From NCBI GenBank assembly GCA_964496575.1, contig CAZCAC010000046.1:1-61026 (forward strand): DNA of 61,026 nt. The letters run 5' to 3'. The stretch comes from CAZCAC01 sp964496575 (GTDB lineage Bacteria > Planctomycetota > UBA1135 > GCA-002686595). The notes under the pieces are model-generated. The model searched no databases, was not told where the DNA came from, and worked only from the letters and a program-made list of their open reading frames with translations. The translations under genes were made by a program, and so were the position numbers. Position 1 is the stretch's first letter, and each line of letters begins with the position of its first letter. Of the stretch, positions 44,337 through 53,490 are shown piece by piece.

Positions 44337-45187
44337 GCGGGACCTGGCTCATGTTCCGGGCCGAGCTCTTCCGCCTGCGACGGTCGCGAGCGATCTGGCT
44401 GGCCGCCGTGTTCGTCTTCCTCGCCTCCTCCTCGAGGGTGCTCGCCGCCCGCCTCTCCGACAGCGCCGCCCGGTTCGCCGCAGCCCGCCAGGGGCGTGAG
44501 CTCCTCGGCCTCGAAGAAGGGCGCGGCTGGGCCCTCCTCGTCGAGGGCTGGCGCACCGGCCTCGCCCTCGGAGCGCTGCTCCTCCTGATCCACGGCGCCC
44601 GCTCGGTCGCCGGCGATCGGGAACGAGGCGTGCTGCGGCTCGCCTCGACCCGGACCGTCAGCCGCTCCGGTCTGCTCCTCGGCCGGGCCCTGCTCGGCCC
44701 GGTGCTGGTCCTCGGCCTCACCCTGGTCAGCGGCGCCGGCGCGTACCTGGCGGCCAATCACTGGTTCGAGCTCGGCCCGCTGGTCGAGGACGGCTACCTG
44801 ATCCTCGGCCGGGACGAGGTCCTCTACGAGCTCCGGGTCGCGGTGCTCCTGGCCCTCCCCGCCCTGTGGGCCGTACACGTCTTCGCCATGCTCGTCTCGA
44901 GCCTCTCGCGAGGCGTGACCGTCGCGGTGGCGAGCAGCGTCACCCTCTTCCTCGCCTTCGATCTCTTCAAGGACGCCCTCGGCCGCGGCCAGTACTGGGT
45001 CTTCGCCACCTTCTCTCCCTCCTTCGTGGACAGCTCGGCGATGCAGGAGATGGTGGGCGTGGCGAACGGCTACTCCGATGCCGGCTACGTCGAGAGCCTC
45101 GTGCGCATGAACCTGATGCTGCCCTGGGGCTGGGGGCTGCTCGCGCTCGTCCTCGCGGTTCTGTTCGTGAATCGGCGGAGGATCTGA
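44333..45187 (+). CDS. ABC-2 type transporter permease
   Basis: A 284-residue membrane protein with about six hydrophobic segments. It begins with the ABC-2 pattern MFRAELFRLRRSRAIWLAAVF and has a conserved internal stretch HGARSVAGDRERGVLRL. It presumably forms the channel for the ATPase encoded immediately upstream (GTGA overlap). A large extracytoplasmic loop lies between the first two helices. Substrate unknown; the upstream Cys-rich lipoprotein is a possible accessory. Confidence 0.82.
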   Translation: MSGTWLMFRAELFRLRRSRAIWLAAVFVFLASSSRVLAARLSDSAARFAAARQGRELLGLEEGRGWALLVEGWRTGLALGALLLLIHGARSVAGDRERGVLRLASTRTVSRSGLLLGRALLGPVLVLGLTLVSGAGAYLAANHWFELGPLVEDGYLILGRDEVLYELRVAVLLALPALWAVHVFAMLVSSLSRGVTVAVASSVTLFLAFDLFKDALGRGQYWVFATFSPSFVDSSAMQEMVGVANGYSDAGYVESLVRMNLMLPWGWGLLALVLAVLFVNRRRI

Positions 45188-45366
45188 CCGAGCCCACGCC
45201 GGGCGCGCGCCGCTCGGAGCTGCGAAGGAATCTCGCGAGTTCTCCGATCGATCCCGGCGGAATCGACGGTGAGGGGGGCGAAGACCTCGAGAGCGAGGCT
45301 TCCGAGGCTGCCCCTCGGCCTCGCGTCCCACGCAGTTGGACTGTACTTCAAACCGGAGGAGATACC

Positions 45367-47256
45367 GTGCTCATTCGCTCTTCGATCCGCGCCCTCGGCG
45401 CGTCGCTGCTTTTCGCCTCGGCTCTCACCGGGCTCGCTCGAGCCCAGGTCTGCACCGTGGATGGTCCCCCCATCGAGATCACCGATGGTTCGGGTGGGTT
45501 TTTGGGGCCACTAAGCGCAGGCGACGTCTTCGGGCGCGGCCTCGCCTCCCCAGGAGATCTCGACGGGGATGGGATCGGTGACCTGGTGGTCGGCGCACCG
45601 GCACGATCGGGATCAGGCTGGGGAGCGGTGTGGATCCTGTTCCTCAACGTTGACGGGACCGTGAAGACCAGCCCCAGCCCGGTAGAGATCGGTGACACCG
45701 AGATAAAAAACCTGTCCGGATCGGGGCTCGGTCACGGGGATGGCTTCGGAACCTCGATCGCTGCCATCGGCGATCTCGACGGTGACGGAGCCGGAGATCT
45801 CGCAGTTGGTGCCTATTGCTACGATGGCGGTGGCATCGTAAAGAGTGGGGCAGTCTGGATCCTGTTTCTGAACGGCCCTTCCCAGCCCGGCACGCTCAAG
45901 GCTTGCCAGAAGATCTGTAATGGCAGCGCCAACTTCCCCAGTGTCCTGGCCTACAGGGATTACTTCGGCGTGGGCATCGCCCGGCTCGGCGATGTAGACG
46001 GCGACGGCAATGTGGACCTGGGTGTTGGCGCGTCGAACGATGACGCTGGAGGCACCGACCAGGGGGCCGCTTACGTCCTGTTCCTGAACAACGACGGAAC
46101 CGTCGCCAGCCACCAAAAGATCTTCGGTGGCGGGGGCGGCTTTCCCGCTGGGGAGCTGGGCGCCGCGGACCTCTTCGGACACGGCATGGGTTCCATCGAT
46201 GCGAACGTCGATGGGGTCCTAGAACTGGTGGTCGGTGCCTACGGAGACGACGATGGAGGTCCCGACCGAGGAGCCGTGTGGATTCTATTCCTGGATGCGA
46301 GTGGCACGGTGACCGACCAGCAGAAGATCAGTGATACCCGAGGCGGATTTGGCGGTACTCTGAATGACAGCGATGTCTTTGGAGGCTACGGAATCACCTC
46401 CATCGGAGACTTCGACAGCGACGGCTACGAAGACCTGGCAGTGGGAGCGATCGGCGACGATAGCGGCGGTACCTACACCGGCGCGGCCTGGATCCTCTTC
46501 CTGAACCACGGAGGCACCGTGCGCGATCACCGCAAGATCAGCCAGACACAAGGGTGTTTCTCCACCTCCAGTGCGTTGGCCTACGGGGACGGGCTCGGCT
46601 GCGGCCTCACCTATCTGGACGATCTCGGTGGCATCCCCGACACCTCCGTCGGAGTCCTGGCGATCAGCGCCCCATGGCAGGACGTCGGCGGCAATGCCAG
46701 CGTGGGCGTCGTCTACAACACCTACCTCGCCGACCACGCCTGGAATCCGGGATTCGGATACTGCTTCGGCGATCCCCCTCCCTATGTAGGTACGCCGTGC
46801 CCCTGTGGCAACAACAACGATGGGAGCATTCCCGGGTCGGGTTGTGACAATGGTGTATTCGCCTCGGGTGCAAACCTGACAGGCGGCGGCGTGGCGAGCG
46901 TGTTCGACGACAGTCTCGTCCTGCATACGACCAACCTGGAACCGCTCAACGCGGGCCTGTACTTCCAGGCTGACAATCAAGTGAACAATGGTCATGGATA
47001 CCCCTGGGGCAGCGGCCTTCGTTGCGCTGGAGGGAACCTGGTACGTCTTGGAGTGCGTTTCTCCGATGCGAGCGGCTACTCGGACACGTCGGACCTTGCG
47101 TACACCATCTCGGCCCGCTCGGCGACGTTCGGGGTCACCATCTCGCCCGGAGACACCAAGAGGTACCAGTGTTGGTATCGGACAACCGACAACCCGCCTT
47201 GCTTCGATGAACCGTTCAATACCTCGAACGGCTACGAGGTGCAGTGGAGACCCTGA
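45367..47256 (+). CDS. Secreted FG-GAP repeat protein with CPCGN-type C-terminal module
   Basis: A 629-residue protein starting at GTG 45367, preceded by a strong GGAGGA (45355-45360). A signal peptide (ASLLFASALTGLARAQ) is followed by five clear FG-GAP units (for example PGDLDGDGIGDLVVGAP and IGDFDSDGYEDLAVGAI) and a degenerate sixth, enough for one beta-propeller. The C-terminal 170 residues are a separate module. It opens with YCFGDPPPYVGTPCPCGNN and GSGCDN and closes with GDTKRYQCWYR and EVQWRP. Modules of this type cap many secreted planctomycete proteins. Codon use is visibly less GC-biased than in the neighbours, which might mean later arrival. Confidence 0.85.
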   Translation: MLIRSSIRALGASLLFASALTGLARAQVCTVDGPPIEITDGSGGFLGPLSAGDVFGRGLASPGDLDGDGIGDLVVGAPARSGSGWGAVWILFLNVDGTVKTSPSPVEIGDTEIKNLSGSGLGHGDGFGTSIAAIGDLDGDGAGDLAVGAYCYDGGGIVKSGAVWILFLNGPSQPGTLKACQKICNGSANFPSVLAYRDYFGVGIARLGDVDGDGNVDLGVGASNDDAGGTDQGAAYVLFLNNDGTVASHQKIFGGGGGFPAGELGAADLFGHGMGSIDANVDGVLELVVGAYGDDDGGPDRGAVWILFLDASGTVTDQQKISDTRGGFGGTLNDSDVFGGYGITSIGDFDSDGYEDLAVGAIGDDSGGTYTGAAWILFLNHGGTVRDHRKISQTQGCFSTSSALAYGDGLGCGLTYLDDLGGIPDTSVGVLAISAPWQDVGGNASVGVVYNTYLADHAWNPGFGYCFGDPPPYVGTPCPCGNNNDGSIPGSGCDNGVFASGANLTGGGVASVFDDSLVLHTTNLEPLNAGLYFQADNQVNNGHGYPWGSGLRCAGGNLVRLGVRFSDASGYSDTSDLAYTISARSATFGVTISPGDTKRYQCWYRTTDNPPCFDEPFNTSNGYEVQWRP

Positions 47257-47401
47257 TCGACGGGCACCACCATCGCTGCTCCGATGCTCATGTGCGGTGA
47301 TCCGGGTGCCCGCCCCGCGCCATGCTCTTCACCGCCTCACCATGCCTGACCGCGCCTGACTATTGGGGGAACCAGCAGGGGGGAGCATGGCGCGGTCTTC
47401 C

Positions 47402-47435
47402 GCGGACCTCGGCCCCGTCAAGGGCCGGGGTCCGC
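47402..47435 (+). terminator. Rho-independent-like hairpin downstream of the FG-GAP gene
   Basis: A 14-bp GC-rich stem with one G-T wobble (GCGGACCTCGGCCC with GGGCCGGGGTCCGC) and a CGTCAA loop is followed by CATTTCTCTCTC. It sits 145 bases after the FG-GAP stop and 60 bases before the sigma factor gene. It would separate the two units or attenuate read-through into the sigma gene. Confidence 0.55.
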
Positions 47436-47495
47436 ATTTCTCTCTCCCCGACCCGGGACTTCCGCCTAGAATCTCCAGGGCGAGGGGGAGATTCG

Positions 47496-48176
47496 ATGTC
47501 GGAAGAAAGGAGATCCGCCACGAGCACGCGACGTCTGCTCGTGAAGTACCGAGACGGTGGTCGAGACGCCGAGCGGAAGCTGTTCGAACGGCATCGAGCG
47601 GCCCTGCTCGATCACGCTCGGAAGCAGCGCTGGATGCGATGGCTCGCCCGTCACGCCACGCCCGAGGATCTGGTCGGGGAGACCTTCCTGCGAGTGCTCG
47701 CCTCGGGGACGCTCCACTCCTTCGCAGCTCGAGAGGAAGGCGCCCTGCTTCGTTTTCTCATCAAGGTCCTGCACGATGTTGCCGCCGACTTCTACCGGCG
47801 GCACGGGCGGCGCAAGCGGGGGGCAGGGCGGCCGGAGATGTCGCTCACGACGGGAAGCGACGACGGCGACTCGATTCCCGGTCCACCGGCGTTGCAGGCG
47901 GCGGGGACGACCCCGACCTCGCGAGCGCGTGTGAACGAGATCGAGAGCCTCTGCCGCACACAGCTCAGCGAGCGTGAGTGGGGAGCCTGGCGGCTGTGCG
48001 AGATGGAGGATTGCACCTCGATCGAGGCCGCCGACCGGCTCGACTGCACCGATGCCGCGGTTCGCGGACTGGTGCTCCGCGCCCGCCAGAAGATCCTACG
48101 CGCCCTGGTCCGGGATGCGGCGGAGACCGCGGCTCCGGACGGGGTGGCGGCCGACGCCCGTCCCGGGGTCCGATGA
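47496..48176 (+). CDS. ECF-type RNA polymerase sigma factor
   Basis: A 226-residue sigma-70 family protein. Region 2 has HATPEDLVGETFLRVLA and VLHDVAADFYRRHGRRKR. Region 4 has LSEREWGAWRLCEMED and AADRLDCTDAAVRGLVLRAR, a helix-turn-helix. It should direct RNA polymerase to a small regulon. No anti-sigma gene is present; instead the stop overlaps the ATG of a membrane Ser/Thr kinase (ATGA). ECF-kinase pairs are common in planctomycetes, where phosphorylation is thought to control the sigma factor. A purine-rich GAGGGGGAG precedes the ATG at 47496. GGAACC, the usual ECF -35 core, occurs at 47368-47373. Confidence 0.88.
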   Translation: MSEERRSATSTRRLLVKYRDGGRDAERKLFERHRAALLDHARKQRWMRWLARHATPEDLVGETFLRVLASGTLHSFAAREEGALLRFLIKVLHDVAADFYRRHGRRKRGAGRPEMSLTTGSDDGDSIPGPPALQAAGTTPTSRARVNEIESLCRTQLSEREWGAWRLCEMEDCTSIEAADRLDCTDAAVRGLVLRARQKILRALVRDAAETAAPDGVAADARPGVR

Positions 48177-51013
48177 CGTCCGATCCCCGAGAAGGGCGCG
48201 CCGTCGAGGAGGTAGCCCATGCCCTCGACCGCAGCGGCGAGCTCGATGAAGAGGAACTACGGCGGCGCCTCGGCGAACTGGGTGGTCCCGCCGACGAGCT
48301 GGTGCGAGCCGCCGCGCGCTATCGAGAACTGCTCGATCCGTCGCCGGCACCATTCTCCGGGCCACCGTCGATTCGTCCGGGGGATCGTTTCGGCGACTTC
48401 GAGGTGGTGGACTTCATCGGTCGGGGCGCGGTCGGAGAGGTCTTCCTCGCCCGGCAGACCTCGCTCGGTGGACGACGAGTCGCCCTGAAGATCCTACGAG
48501 AGGGCTCGCGCAGCGCGCGCGGCCGGCGGCGCTTCGAATACGAGGCGCTGGTGCTCGCCGATCTGCACCATCCGAATCTGGCGGAGATCTACTGTGTCGG
48601 CGAGGACGGCGGGCATCCCTTCCTGGCGATGCAGTTGGTCGAGGGGCCGACCCTCCGTGAAGTGATCGCCGGCAACGGCGAAGAAGGACGTGAGCGCATC
48701 CCGCTGCGACGACGAGTTAGCTGGATCGCCGAGGTCGCCGACGCGCTGGCCGCGGTGCACCGGCTCGAGCTGGTGCACCGCGATGTCAAGCCGGGGAACA
48801 TCCTGGTCGAGGGAGAGAAGCTCGGCGATTCGCGCGCCGTGCTGGTCGACTTCGGGTTGGTGCGTTCCGGGTCCGATCCGGAAGCAGGTGGGGACTCCCT
48901 CCGGAGTGCGACCTTCGCCTACGCCTCTCCCGAACAGCTGCTCGGGCTCGAAGTGGGTGCGGCCTCCGATGTCTTTTCGTTGGGCGTGACGATGCACGAC
49001 CTGATCGTCGAGTGCGGCCCGGAGCAGCGGAAGCCCGCTTCGTTGGGACTGAGCGCCCCCGTGAACCTGGACCTCGACCTGGCGGCGATTCTCGAGCGCG
49101 CCACCGATCCCGAGCAAGCCTGGCGCTATCCCGACGCCGGAGCGATGGCCGAGGATCTGCACCGCTGGCTCAGCGGGTCGTCGGTGAGCGCGCGGCGGCC
49201 GCCACTGCTGGAACGACTGCGACGGGGAGTGCGAGACAATGCTCATCGACTGCTGCGCCTGGGAGCGATCGTCGCGGTATTGGCTCTGCTCATCCTCTCG
49301 AGCGCCGCGGCCGTTCGCTGGACTCGAGATCGAGACGAGGCGCGCCAGGCGGAGCGGGCTCTGGCGGTCGGTGACGTAGGCCGCTTCGCCGAGCATGCCG
49401 GGCGCGTGCTGCCCCTCTGGTGGGGGAGTCTGTGCAACGATCCCCTCGCGCTCCGCGCCATGCAAGACCTCGATGACGAGAGGTCGAACGCCGCGAAGCT
49501 GGTGCGTCACCTGCGGGCCGGTGACGCACTGGGAGCGCAATGGCACGCGGCGCGGTGCGTGCGCGTGAACGGGCCGCTTGAAGAACCTCTCGCCGTCCGC
49601 TTCCTGGAAGGAGAGTTGTGCGATCTGGCCCGGGCCGGATCGGTGAGTCGCAGCCGGGGAAGTCGTTCGAAGACCTTGCTCCTGTTGATGAGAGTCCTGT
49701 TCGAGCGTCCTCCGGCGAGCGACGAGGAGTACGAGGCCTGGAAGGGCGTGCGACCGATCCTGCGAGATCTGCTGGCGGATTCAGCGATCGGCCTGCGAGA
49801 CAATCGCCTGATGGCGGCCAGCGCCTTGGCCGGTTGCGGGGAGCTGGCGGACGCGGAGCAGCTCCTCGAGTGGGCCCTGGGTTCTCCGCCGATGTCGGAA
49901 GAGCGCCGACTGGGCACGTCCTGCGTGGAGAGAATCGTCCGTCGGCTGCAGCGGACCGGCCGGAGCAGCGAGCTGCACTTCGATCGGCTCTGGTCCACGA
50001 TCAACACCGATCTCCAGAGTCTCTTGAACTCGTGGCCGTGGGTGGGCGACGGTCCGCGGCCCGATCCAGGGGGAGGGGATATCGTCGCTCTGGCCGGGGC
50101 CGTTGCGTTCGCCGAGCGGATGGCCACCGGGCGAACCACCCTGGATGACCGGCTTCCCGAGCTCCGAGAGGGTTTGGTCGGGGATAGCGTGCTGACGAGG
50201 ACCGGACTGTTCGAACTGGTCAGTGCCGCCGGCGATGAGGCCCGAGCCCGGGAGCTACTGCAGCTGCCGATGTCCGGCGACCGAGAGACCGCGGGACGCG
50301 TGGGACGGGCGCAGGGAGCGTGTGGGGTCCCGGGTTCTCCCGAGGGCCAGTGTGAGGAGTGGATCAAGATCGGGACCGGGATCGAGGCCGAGAGGCGGAA
50401 GGAACTGGCGATGGCGTTCATGGAGGGGGTGATCATCGGGAGGGAACGTCGCGCGGGGATCGCGCACGAGGAGGCCCCCGATGCGGACTCCCTGCTGGGA
50501 GCGGGGCCGGAGCCGCTACCGGAGAGAGAGCTCCCCTGCGTGGAGGCCGACATCTCCCTCGATGAAGAAGGGACGATCGCTTCGTGGCGCTTCGACCGGG
50601 AGCAGGTGACGTTGAGTGGCCTTGCAACCGCAGTGCGAGTGCGTGGCGCGGAGCACCAGGAGGACGAACATGGAGGGCGCGTCCTGATCTGCCGTCGATT
50701 CGGCGCCTCGGAGCTCCATCTCTCCTGGAACAATGCCGGGGGGGAAACGGGGGACCTGGAGCTGGAGCTGTCGCACCTCAGCGCCAGTCGGTGCACGTTG
50801 CCTTTCACCGGGGACGTGCAGCTGGAGGTCGAGCTGGATGGAGTGCTGCAAAACGTACTTCGAGTCGAGGACAAGTCCTACGTCAACGATCGTGTGGCCA
50901 TCCCCGCCAGCCGCGTGACCCCCGGTTCGCACGAGATCACGTTGCGACTCAACGAGTGGACGACCACGACCTACCGCCTCACCAGTGCCCGGCTCGTGCG
51001 TTCGCGGCAGTAG
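48173..51013 (+). CDS. Transmembrane Ser/Thr protein kinase
   Basis: A 946-residue protein. The kinase domain starts after about 75 residues: glycine loop GRGAVGEVF, VALK (Lys106), HRD at 202-204 (HRDVKPGNIL), DFG at 226, and the APE region as YASPEQLL. DVFSLGVTMHDL matches subdomain IX. All catalytic residues are present. One membrane helix (LLRLGAIVAVLALLILSSAAA, near residue 365) divides it from a roughly 560-residue extracytoplasmic part with helical repeats and a beta-rich end (LEVELDGVLQNVL). The layout suggests sensing outside and phosphorylation inside. It is translationally coupled to the ECF sigma gene, its likely target. Confidence 0.9.
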   Translation: MTSDPREGRAVEEVAHALDRSGELDEEELRRRLGELGGPADELVRAAARYRELLDPSPAPFSGPPSIRPGDRFGDFEVVDFIGRGAVGEVFLARQTSLGGRRVALKILREGSRSARGRRRFEYEALVLADLHHPNLAEIYCVGEDGGHPFLAMQLVEGPTLREVIAGNGEEGRERIPLRRRVSWIAEVADALAAVHRLELVHRDVKPGNILVEGEKLGDSRAVLVDFGLVRSGSDPEAGGDSLRSATFAYASPEQLLGLEVGAASDVFSLGVTMHDLIVECGPEQRKPASLGLSAPVNLDLDLAAILERATDPEQAWRYPDAGAMAEDLHRWLSGSSVSARRPPLLERLRRGVRDNAHRLLRLGAIVAVLALLILSSAAAVRWTRDRDEARQAERALAVGDVGRFAEHAGRVLPLWWGSLCNDPLALRAMQDLDDERSNAAKLVRHLRAGDALGAQWHAARCVRVNGPLEEPLAVRFLEGELCDLARAGSVSRSRGSRSKTLLLLMRVLFERPPASDEEYEAWKGVRPILRDLLADSAIGLRDNRLMAASALAGCGELADAEQLLEWALGSPPMSEERRLGTSCVERIVRRLQRTGRSSELHFDRLWSTINTDLQSLLNSWPWVGDGPRPDPGGGDIVALAGAVAFAERMATGRTTLDDRLPELREGLVGDSVLTRTGLFELVSAAGDEARARELLQLPMSGDRETAGRVGRAQGACGVPGSPEGQCEEWIKIGTGIEAERRKELAMAFMEGVIIGRERRAGIAHEEAPDADSLLGAGPEPLPERELPCVEADISLDEEGTIASWRFDREQVTLSGLATAVRVRGAEHQEDEHGGRVLICRRFGASELHLSWNNAGGETGDLELELSHLSASRCTLPFTGDVQLEVELDGVLQNVLRVEDKSYVNDRVAIPASRVTPGSHEITLRLNEWTTTTYRLTSARLVRSRQ

Positions 51014-51085
51014 GGGCTCCTTCCCCTTTCCCGTTCCTCGCCCGGCGTCGTACCCTGTCTCCACGGCTCCCGCCCGCTCCCCCCG

Positions 51086-52450
51086 ATGACCCTCCGCCCA
51101 CTGCTCACCCCGCTGCTCCTCCTCGGCGCGTCCTGCGCGCCGAGCACCCCGGCGCCGCGACCCTCCATCCTGCTGATCACCCTCGATACCTGTCGGGCCG
51201 ATCACTTCTCCTGCTACGACAGCTCGCTTCCGACCACGCCGAACCTCGACCGACTCGCTCGCGACGGCCGTCGCTACCTGCACGCCTTCTCCGCCGCCCC
51301 CAGCACCGCTCCCTCGCACGCCTCGATCCTGACGGGGAAGTACCCGACCCGGCACACCGTGGGGCTCGCGAACAACGAGTACACCCTCGCGCCCTCCACG
51401 ACCACCCTCGCCGAGCTCCTCCAGTCCGCCGGCTACCGGACCGGCGCGGTCGTCTCCAATCCGGTCCTGCGCGCCACCGTCGGTTTCGACCAGGGGTTCG
51501 CGACCTACGACGACCGCTTCGAGGGCGTCGAGCCCACGCGGCGGCTCCCCGAGCGCTACGCCGATCGGGCCGTCGAGCTGGCCCTCGACTGGCTCGAGCC
51601 CGAGGACGCCCGGCCCTGGTTCCTCTGGCTCCACCTCCAGGACCCGCACGGGCCCTACCTCCCCCCGGCCGACTGGAGCTGCGACCTCCCCTCCGATCCG
51701 GACGCCGACTCGAGCACCCTGCCGGCGGGCTCCGACCACACCGGCCACGGAGCGATCCCTCGCTACCAGCTCGTCGAGGGCCGGCTCGCGATCAGCGACT
51801 ACCGGCGCCGCTACGCCTGCGAGGTCTCCTACCTCGATCACCACCTGGGCCGGCTTCTCGATCACCTATCCGATCGCCCCGATCACCGGAACACCCTGGT
51901 CATCGTCACCGCCGACCACGGTGAGGCCCTCGGCGAGGACGGCTACTACTTCGCCCACGGTCACTCCATCGCCCCGGACCAGGTCCACGTCCCCCTCCTC
52001 CTCGCCGGTCCCGGCGTCTCCCGCGGGGAGACCGTTGCCCAGCCGGTCACCAACGTCTCGATCTTCGCGACCGTCCTCGACCTCGTAGACCTCGCCCCGG
52101 CCGACCCGCCCGACGCGCCGTCCCTCTTCGACCTGCCCGAACAGCAGACCTTCTTCGTCGAGTCGCCTACCGAACTCGGCGTCGTCTCCGGGAACCTCTA
52201 CCTGCGCCGGGGCCTGCATTCCTCCCGGCGGAGCCTGAGCCTCACCTCGACCGAGCACGTGCACCCGATCGACCCGTCGGGCCCCTACACCCCGGCCCAG
52301 GTGTCGCGCCGTCTGGTGGCGGAGAATGCACTCGATGAACACCGGCTCGAATCGCTGGTCGTTCGGAAGGAGCTCGAGCAGGCGCGCCAGCCGGTCGTGC
52401 TGACCCTCGAGGAGCTGGAGACGTTGCGGAAGCTCGGCTACGTCGAGTGA
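51086..52450 (+). CDS. Sulfatase-like (alkaline phosphatase superfamily) lipoprotein
   Basis: A 454-residue protein with a lipobox (LLLLGASC). The sulfatase fold is clear: ILLITLDTCRADHFSCY with the metal-binding Asp, TAPSHASILTGKYPTRH at the nucleophile site, HLQDPHGPYLPP, and VIVTADHGEALGEDGYYFAHGHS holding Asp-His ligands. The nucleophile position is Thr within TAPSH, not the Cys/Ser of the formylglycine motif CxPSR. It cannot be converted by the usual maturase, so it may be a phosphohydrolase, phosphotransferase or non-classical sulfatase. It starts 72 bases after the kinase gene and is convergent with the minus-strand locus that follows. Confidence 0.82.
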   Translation: MTLRPLLTPLLLLGASCAPSTPAPRPSILLITLDTCRADHFSCYDSSLPTTPNLDRLARDGRRYLHAFSAAPSTAPSHASILTGKYPTRHTVGLANNEYTLAPSTTTLAELLQSAGYRTGAVVSNPVLRATVGFDQGFATYDDRFEGVEPTRRLPERYADRAVELALDWLEPEDARPWFLWLHLQDPHGPYLPPADWSCDLPSDPDADSSTLPAGSDHTGHGAIPRYQLVEGRLAISDYRRRYACEVSYLDHHLGRLLDHLSDRPDHRNTLVIVTADHGEALGEDGYYFAHGHSIAPDQVHVPLLLAGPGVSRGETVAQPVTNVSIFATVLDLVDLAPADPPDAPSLFDLPEQQTFFVESPTELGVVSGNLYLRRGLHSSRRSLSLTSTEHVHPIDPSGPYTPAQVSRRLVAENALDEHRLESLVVRKELEQARQPVVLTLEELETLRKLGYVE

Positions 52451-52467
52451 GCTCTACCTGTTCTCTC

Positions 52468-53490
52468 TCAGCTCATCCAGACGCCGAATCTCAGCCGCCA
52501 CACGAGGGCGGGCACGGCGGTCAGCAGGCCGAAGACGCACACCGCCAGGGCAACCCTCCCCGCTCCCCGGCGGACGCGATCCGAGGCTCGTTCCGCCAGG
52601 CCCGGCGCGCTCCTCCCGAGACGCGCGGCCAGAGAGACGCCGACCCCGTCGAGGAGCACGACGAGAAGAGCCCCGAACACCGGGTAGCCCACCAGGTGAT
52701 GCTCGGCGAGGAACAGGCACCAGGGGCAGTGGTGGTGCAGGACGCCGTAGTGATAGGCGGAGAAGACCCTCACCATGGCCACGGCGGCCACGGGGACCCA
52801 GGCGAGGGCGAGCAGGGCGAGGAGCGAGGTCGCCAGCCTGCCTCGCCTCGCCCCGGTCCACAGGGCCACCGGGAGGAGCAGGGCTCCGAGTGTCACGGCG
52901 AGCCAGGTCCAGACACCATCCGACAGCCCCCAGGTCCGGGTCGCCTCGACCACCGAGCTCACCTGATCGAAGACGACGGCGCAACAGTCCACGGGTGTAC
53001 TGACGTCGAGGGAACTCATCGCCGAGGCGGTGTCCAGGGCCGCGACCGTGGCGACGGGGGTGACCAGGAGCAGGAGCCTGGCGGGAAGGGTCCCGAGGGG
53101 GGAGATCGGCGCGGCCCGGCCGAGGCGGTCCGTGAGCTGCCACACGCCGAGGAGGGCGAGAGCGAGGAGCCTCAGGGCGAGAGCTCGGTTGGCGAGGCCG
53201 CCCGTGGCCTCGATCACGCCCGTCCCGCACATGGCCCCCGGCACGATGGGGGGCAGGACGGCCGCGACGGCGATGACGAGAACCAGCGAGCTCAGCAGGA
53301 AGGCCCAGAAAGCCCACCGCCCCTGGATGGAGGACGCCTCCGATCGCCGCTCGAGCAGGAGCTGCCTCCGGGTCGGGGCACCCGGGCTCCACCCCGTGAC
53401 GAGCCGCGCACTGGTGACGGCGGCCATGAAGAGCAGGACGAGCGCGACCGCGTCACCCGCGACAACGGCGAGACTCAGGGGGTGGACCAT
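52468..53490 (-). CDS. Cys/His-rich polytopic membrane protein of the NosL-ABC locus
   Basis: A 340-residue protein with about eight hydrophobic segments. Conserved-looking polar motifs sit at the membrane edges: MCGTG (Cys88), DCCAVVFD (Cys169-Cys170), and HHHCPWC at residues 252-258 followed by EHH. CPWC is a CxxC redox or metal site, and the surrounding histidines could bind copper or haem. I do not recognise a named family. Its start overlaps the stop of the ABC ATPase gene by one base (TGATG), so it is the last gene of a tightly coupled five-gene unit. A role in metal or electron transfer across the membrane is an inference. Confidence 0.7.
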   Translation of the reverse strand: MVHPLSLAVVAGDAVALVLLFMAAVTSARLVTGWSPGAPTRRQLLLERRSEASSIQGRWAFWAFLLSSLVLVIAVAAVLPPIVPGAMCGTGVIEATGGLANRALALRLLALALLGVWQLTDRLGRAAPISPLGTLPARLLLLVTPVATVAALDTASAMSSLDVSTPVDCCAVVFDQVSSVVEATRTWGLSDGVWTWLAVTLGALLLPVALWTGARRGRLATSLLALLALAWVPVAAVAMVRVFSAYHYGVLHHHCPWCLFLAEHHLVGYPVFGALLVVLLDGVGVSLAARLGRSAPGLAERASDRVRRGAGRVALAVCVFGLLTAVPALVWRLRFGVWMS

